From Chromera velia (Eukaryota > Sar > Chromeraceae), in assembly GCA_018398765.1 (NCBI GenBank), contig JAHBMJ010000352.1, forward strand, positions 1-49,898: a stretch of DNA of 49,898 nt, given 5' to 3'. Each line of letters starts with the position of its first letter. Within the stretch, counting starts at the first letter, position 1. Below are positions 45,999-49,898 of the stretch, in pieces. A model generated the notes under the pieces. It was not told the DNA's origin. It saw only the letters and a list, made by a program, of their open reading frames with translations, and ran no database searches. Position numbers and translations under genes: made by a program.

Positions 45999-46192
45999 TC
46001 TTTCTTTCTTTCTTTCTTTCTTTCTTTTCTTTCTTTTCTTTCTTTCCTTCCTTCCTTGCTTCCTTCCTTCTTTCTTTCTTTTCTTTCTTTCCTTCTTTCT
46101 TTCTTTCTTTCTTTCTTTCTCTCTTTCTTTTCTTTCTTTCCTTCTTTCTTTCTTTCCTTCTTTCTTTCTTCCTTTCTTTCTTTTCTTCTTTT

Positions 46193-46228
<36 letters not shown>

Positions 46229-46265
46229 TTCTTCTTTTTCTTTCTTTCTTTCTTTGCTTTCTATT
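45999..46265. repeat. (TTTC)n polypyrimidine array
   Basis: About 265 bp of CTTT units with TTCC and TTTTC variants. The long Phe/Ser-rich and Lys/Glu-rich frames across it are artefacts. Confidence 0.93.
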
Positions 46266-46567
46266 TTTACTTTTCCTTCTATAAGTATGCGCATGTTTAT
46301 TTCTTTTACTTTCTTGTAAGCAGTTTCAAAGTTTGGAGGCTTTGTAAGGCTTTCCTATATGCGTAACTCTCCATATCGCTCTCATTCTTAGCCGTTTGAT
46401 AACAAATTACTAAATTGAAACAGTACGGAAATGATACAATTGCGTACGTTGAATATGACTTGTAAGGAGAGCTTTCTTGATAATTAAATATAAATTAAGT
46501 TATATTAAGTTAAGAATAAAAATATGGATGCAGTAAGTGAGTCATACATAATTACAACCTTAAAATA

Positions 46568-46571
46568 CATC

Positions 46572-46611
<40 letters not shown>

Positions 46612-46639
46612 ATGTTTCGCCTTAGGGCCTTCCCGCTAT
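46568..46639 (-). repeat. (ATCA)n-tailed dispersed repeat, copy 2 (inverted)
   Basis: About nine TGAT units are followed by 35 bases that are the reverse complement of the copy at 22594, differing at two sites. The orientation is opposite to copy 1, so these are dispersed insertions rather than one repeat. Confidence 0.75.
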
Positions 46640-47068
46640 GTCCATCTATTGCCAGAGTTAGCAGAGGTTCATGGGAACAGTGTGTGGTGATGATGATCAT
46701 CATGTATCATTATGATTCATTAATGAAAATATGCAATAAACTTATGCTTCCCAACATGTAGAATATGTGCTGCTGTTAGTTGCTGTGTGCCGCTGTGACG
46801 ACTTTGTTCGTATGATTGTGCAGTATAGTCGTCCCACATTTGTACACACTTGTAGAAGGGGGCCGTCGTGCGCTCCTTTGTTCGGGTGTTCATAGCACGT
46901 GCCCGTAAGTGCCCCACACTTGCAGAATTCGACGTGGGGACATTGTGCGAGCTTTTTCTCAGCGCGACTAAAAACGCCAACTCGCATCGAAGGCCACACG
47001 AGCCATGATGACCAACTTTTGGGACTGCCTGCTGCATATGATGTGACCAAGAGGTCTAGAGCCCTTGA

Positions 47069-49450
47069 ATGTTGAAGAGGATGAAGATGTTTGGACGTTT
47101 GGCAATTTTGTGTCCCTTTTTGATCGTGATTCAGTCTGTTGGATTCCTGATGTCAGCCGAGAAGCGGGAGCGCAGTCCGCCGTCTCCTCTGCAGAGCAAG
47201 CGACGGAATTCACCCGGAAAGGCCACCGAGCTCAACAGCCTGGCCGAAATCTGCCAAGCGATCTCTAAGGCAACGGGGGAAGACTTCTACACAGAGCAGT
47301 CAGTCGGGGGGGTTGACACTGTGTTCACTTTGTATTGAGGCTCTGTCGACACTCTATTGGTGCCGTCTCCTTTCTATGCAGGTCGACTGTGGGGTCGTCC
47401 GGCGGTGGAGGAGCGCAGGTGGGCACTCTTCGGGACCGAAAGACGGGAAAGACCTACTTCATGAAGGCTGCCGGACCCGGGCAGTCCAAAATGCTGGAGG
47501 CCGAGTTCCTAGGTACGCCAACCTGTAACTCGTTAGAGAAAGGGGGAGGCCGTCTCAGAGTAATCAGAGACAGATACAAACGCTTTTCGTGAGCTTTCAT
47601 TTCAAGACGCAAACATAGAGAGGCACATGTTAGCGTGAAAATGTGTTCAGCTATGTATGGGGAGGACGGTGTCGCATGATGTTCTGAAGCATCAGTATGG
47701 GTACGAGACGGCCGTCTCCTCGGTGCCCTTTTGGCGTGGAGATGTTCAGGTGTCTGTCGTCCTCACTCATGCACGCTCATGCATCCCTGAAGACGTGCAT
47801 CCCTCTCTTCTGTTATCCTTTTCTCCCGCTTATGGTCCCTTGTCGCCTTTCTTCCCTGGTTCTCTTCTACCTGTTTCTGGCCCTTCTTTCCTTCCTTCAT
47901 TCTTCCCCGTTTGCCGTCTCTTGCCGCGCCAATTGCCTTGTTTCCGTCTTTCAGCTCTTCCCTCGTTTGTCCTTTCCAGTCGTTCATTTCCCTCTTACCT
48001 GACACCCTCGCTTCCTCCATCCCTCTTTGACTCCTGGTCCAAGTGCCCTGCTCTGATACGGATAACTATGTGCGCGTTGATACCTTCTGAATGAGTGTGC
48101 ATTCTCGTTCGTTCAATTTGAAAAACCGCGACTTTCCCCCCTCCACCTCGCCCCCCACCTATGTACATCAGGAATCAAAGCAATGGCGGAGACGAAAACG
48201 ATCAAAGTGCCCGAGCCTATTTGCTTCGGGAAGACGGGATCGCGGTCTTACGTGATCTTTGAATACCTGGACATCGGGGGAGGGGTCAGTCAGTCAGTCA
48301 GGCAGGCAGGTTCGAGCGCCCTGGCAGCCTTCCCCCTGGACTAGCCAAACAAAAGAGAATTGAGACCCTAACTTGCAAACGAAGAGACATTCTCGATCGA
48401 TGTATCGATGTGTGGCTGTGTGTGGATCGTCTGTGCAGCTGGGCAGGCTCGGAGATCAGGCAGGAAGAGAACTTGCAGCCATGCACAGGTGCACGTCGTC
48501 CAACGGAATGTTCGGCTTTGACATCGACAATTCCTGCGGTGCGACCCCTCAGCCAAACAAGTGGACTGCAACGTGCGTGAGTGAGAAGGGGTGCGAGTGA
48601 GTGAACTGTTTAGAAACTGAAAGAGTGAGTGAGTGCGTAGGTAAGTAAGAGAGTGAGTTATTGAGTGAGTCAACGTGTCGGTGGGAAAGTGAGTGAGTTG
48701 GTTCTTTTGAATGAATGAATGAATGAATGAATGAATGAATGAATGAATGAATGAATGAATGAATGCGTGAGTGAATGAATGAATGAATGAATGCGTGAGT
48801 GAAGGAATGAATGAGATAATGAGTGAATGTGCGAATGAGTGAATGAATGAATGAAGGAAAGAATGAATGAATGAATGAATGAATGAATGCGTGAGTGAAT
48901 GAATGAATGCGTGAGTGAAGGAATGAATGAGTTAATGAGTGAATGTGTGAATGAATGAATGAAGGAAAGGAGGAATGAATGAATGAACGAACGAATGAAT
49001 GAATGAATGAACGAATCAATCAATCAATCAATGAAGGAAGGAATGAATGGGTGAGTGAGTGAGTGAGTGAGTGAGTGAGTGAGTGAGTGAAGGAATGAGT
49101 GAGTGCGTGAGTGAGTGAGTGAGTGAAGGAATGAGTGAATGAATGAAGGAATGAATGAATGAGTGAGTGAATGAATGACCGAATCAGAAAGAGAATGAAC
49201 GAGGAAGTGAGTCGGTGAGCCCACAAATGTTGCTTCTGTTTCCGTCCTCTCTCTGCCTCTTCTCGCCGTCTCCTTCCTGCCACTTTCATGATGGAAGCAG
49301 TCTCCCTGATCGTCTCTGTGTCGCTGTTCACGTCCTCGCTCTGTTCTCTGTTATGCATGCAGGTGGGCGGAGTTTTTTGACGAGCAACGGCTAGGACACA
49401 TGTTCAAGCTCTGCAGAAGGGACGGGTATGAGTGCAGAGACGAAGCCAAG
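47069..49450 (+). CDS. FN3K: Fructosamine-3-kinase family protein, 3' end outside the window
   Basis: Five exons are visible: 47069-47298, 47382-47512, 48172-48284, 48439-48572 and 49363-49450, 232 codons so far with all phases agreeing. The N-terminus has a hydrophobic leader (LAILCPFLIVIQSVGFLM), so the protein is probably secretory- or plastid-routed. Domain matches are KTYFMKAAGPGQSKMLEAEF (ATP-lysine region), IKVPEPICFG, YVIFEYL (hinge), LGRLGDQAGRELAAMH, FGFDIDNSCGATPQPN and WTATWAEFFDEQRLGHM, all typical of the family. The catalytic-loop Asp and the C-lobe must lie beyond 49450. Family members phosphorylate ketosamines on glycated proteins, enabling deglycation. Donors are GTCAGT, GTACGC, GTCAGT, GTGCGT and GTGGGT. 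An intron full of GAAT/GAGT repeats separates exons 4 and 5. Confidence 0.9.
48600..49200 (+). repeat. (GAAT)n/(GAGT)n microsatellite in FN3K intron 4
   Basis: About 600 bp of GAAT and GAGT units with GCGTGAGT and GAAGGAAT interruptions, in long quasi-repeats. The reverse strand reads as His/Ser-rich open frames that are not genes. Confidence 0.92.
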
Positions 49451-49638
49451 GTGGGTGGAGGAAGATGATACAGGGACCTCTTTTGATTAGAGCCGCCCCG
49501 TGTGAGGCCAAAAGTCAATTGCATCATCTCGTTGTCACGTTCCTTCCGCACGGTCTCCATCAAATCTTTTCGGCGCTCTCTATCTGTCCGTCCGTCCGTC
49601 CGTGTATGGGTGTGTGAGTTTCTGCCGCTCTTACTTTC

Positions 49639-49644
<6 letters not shown>

Positions 49645-49688
<44 letters not shown>

Positions 49689-49898
49689 TGTGTGTGCTTG
49701 TGTGCATGTGCGTGTGCGTGGGTGTGTGTGTGCGTGTGTGCGTGCGTGTGTGCGTGCGTGCGTGCGTGCGTGCGTGCGTGTGTGTGTGTGTGTGTGTGTG
49801 CTGCGTTTGCGCGTGTGTGTGTGTGTGTGTGTGCGTGTGTGTGTGTGTGCGTGCGTGTGTGTGTGTGTGTGTGTGTGTGCGTGTGTATGTGTGTGTGT
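49645..49898 (+). repeat. (TC)n(GT)n dinucleotide array in FN3K intron 5
   Basis: A CT run is followed by more than 200 bp of GT with GC interruptions, reaching the window edge. Confidence 0.93.

Larger units (their letters stand above)
44366..47068. other. Repeat-rich intergenic region between TFIIE beta and fructosamine-3-kinase
   Basis: It contains CG/GT/GA dinucleotide arrays (44614-44840), a CA array (45040-45098), orphan exon-like blocks (44919-45040 and 45321-45462), a long TTTC array (45999-46265), an AT-rich stretch (46290-46560) and an (ATCA)n-tailed repeat (46568-46639). Nothing is recognised in 46640-47068. Confidence 0.6.

Noticed and set aside
48549-49358. His/Ser/Ile-rich minus-strand frames of up to 156 codons
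   Set aside because: Translations of GAAT/GAGT repeats within an FN3K intron, without domain, codon bias or splice support.

Overview
The window looks like nuclear DNA of a microbial eukaryote with intron-rich genes, ordinary metazoan/plant-like housekeeping families and very heavy simple-repeat content. A chromerid-type alga (for example Chromera velia) is my best guess. It rests on general style, a p25-alpha-type protein and apicomplexan-like promoter words; it is an inference, not something the sequence proves. There are no bacterial operon signals. All exon models below were built by eye from reading frame, splice-site dinucleotides, intron phase and family conservation, with no transcript evidence.

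Layout, left to right. 1-5103: a decayed Penelope-like retroelement with its GIY-YIG endonuclease upstream of the reverse transcriptase and an internal 618-bp tandem duplication. 5104-8949: non-coding, with a protein-kinase fragment, an (ATCA)n-tailed element and a 30-bp minisatellite. 8950-10053: unknown membrane/coiled-coil protein (+). 11682-14474: glutaredoxin-DUF547 fusion (-). 15108-20497: CNNM/CorC-type membrane protein with CBS and cyclic-nucleotide-binding-like domains (+, 9 exons). 22988-28944: TSG101/VPS23 of ESCRT-I (-, about 12 exons). 29713-30537: isochorismatase-family hydrolase (+). 31975-36232: PDK1-type AGC kinase (-, 8 exons). 36906-39198: secreted cysteine-containing protein (+, 4 exons). 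41326-42002: short p25-alpha protein (-, 3 exons). 42802-44365: TFIIE beta (+, 3 exons). 47069-49450 and beyond: fructosamine-3-kinase (+), truncated by the window edge.

The genes are unrelated in function, but their arrangement is regular. From 11682 to 44365 the strand alternates strictly, giving four head-to-head pairs with compact 0.6-0.8 kb promoter regions, each containing GCATGC words. The tail-to-tail gaps are long, AT-rich and loaded with CTAG.

The most general signal is at the splice donors. In my models 23 of 39 introns start GTC, 16 of them exactly GTCAGT, and none starts GTAAGT. Many of these donors run directly into (CAGT)n tandem repeats. Introns and intergenic DNA also carry long GGAA, TTTC, GAAT, GT and TCTG microsatellites that create many spurious open frames.
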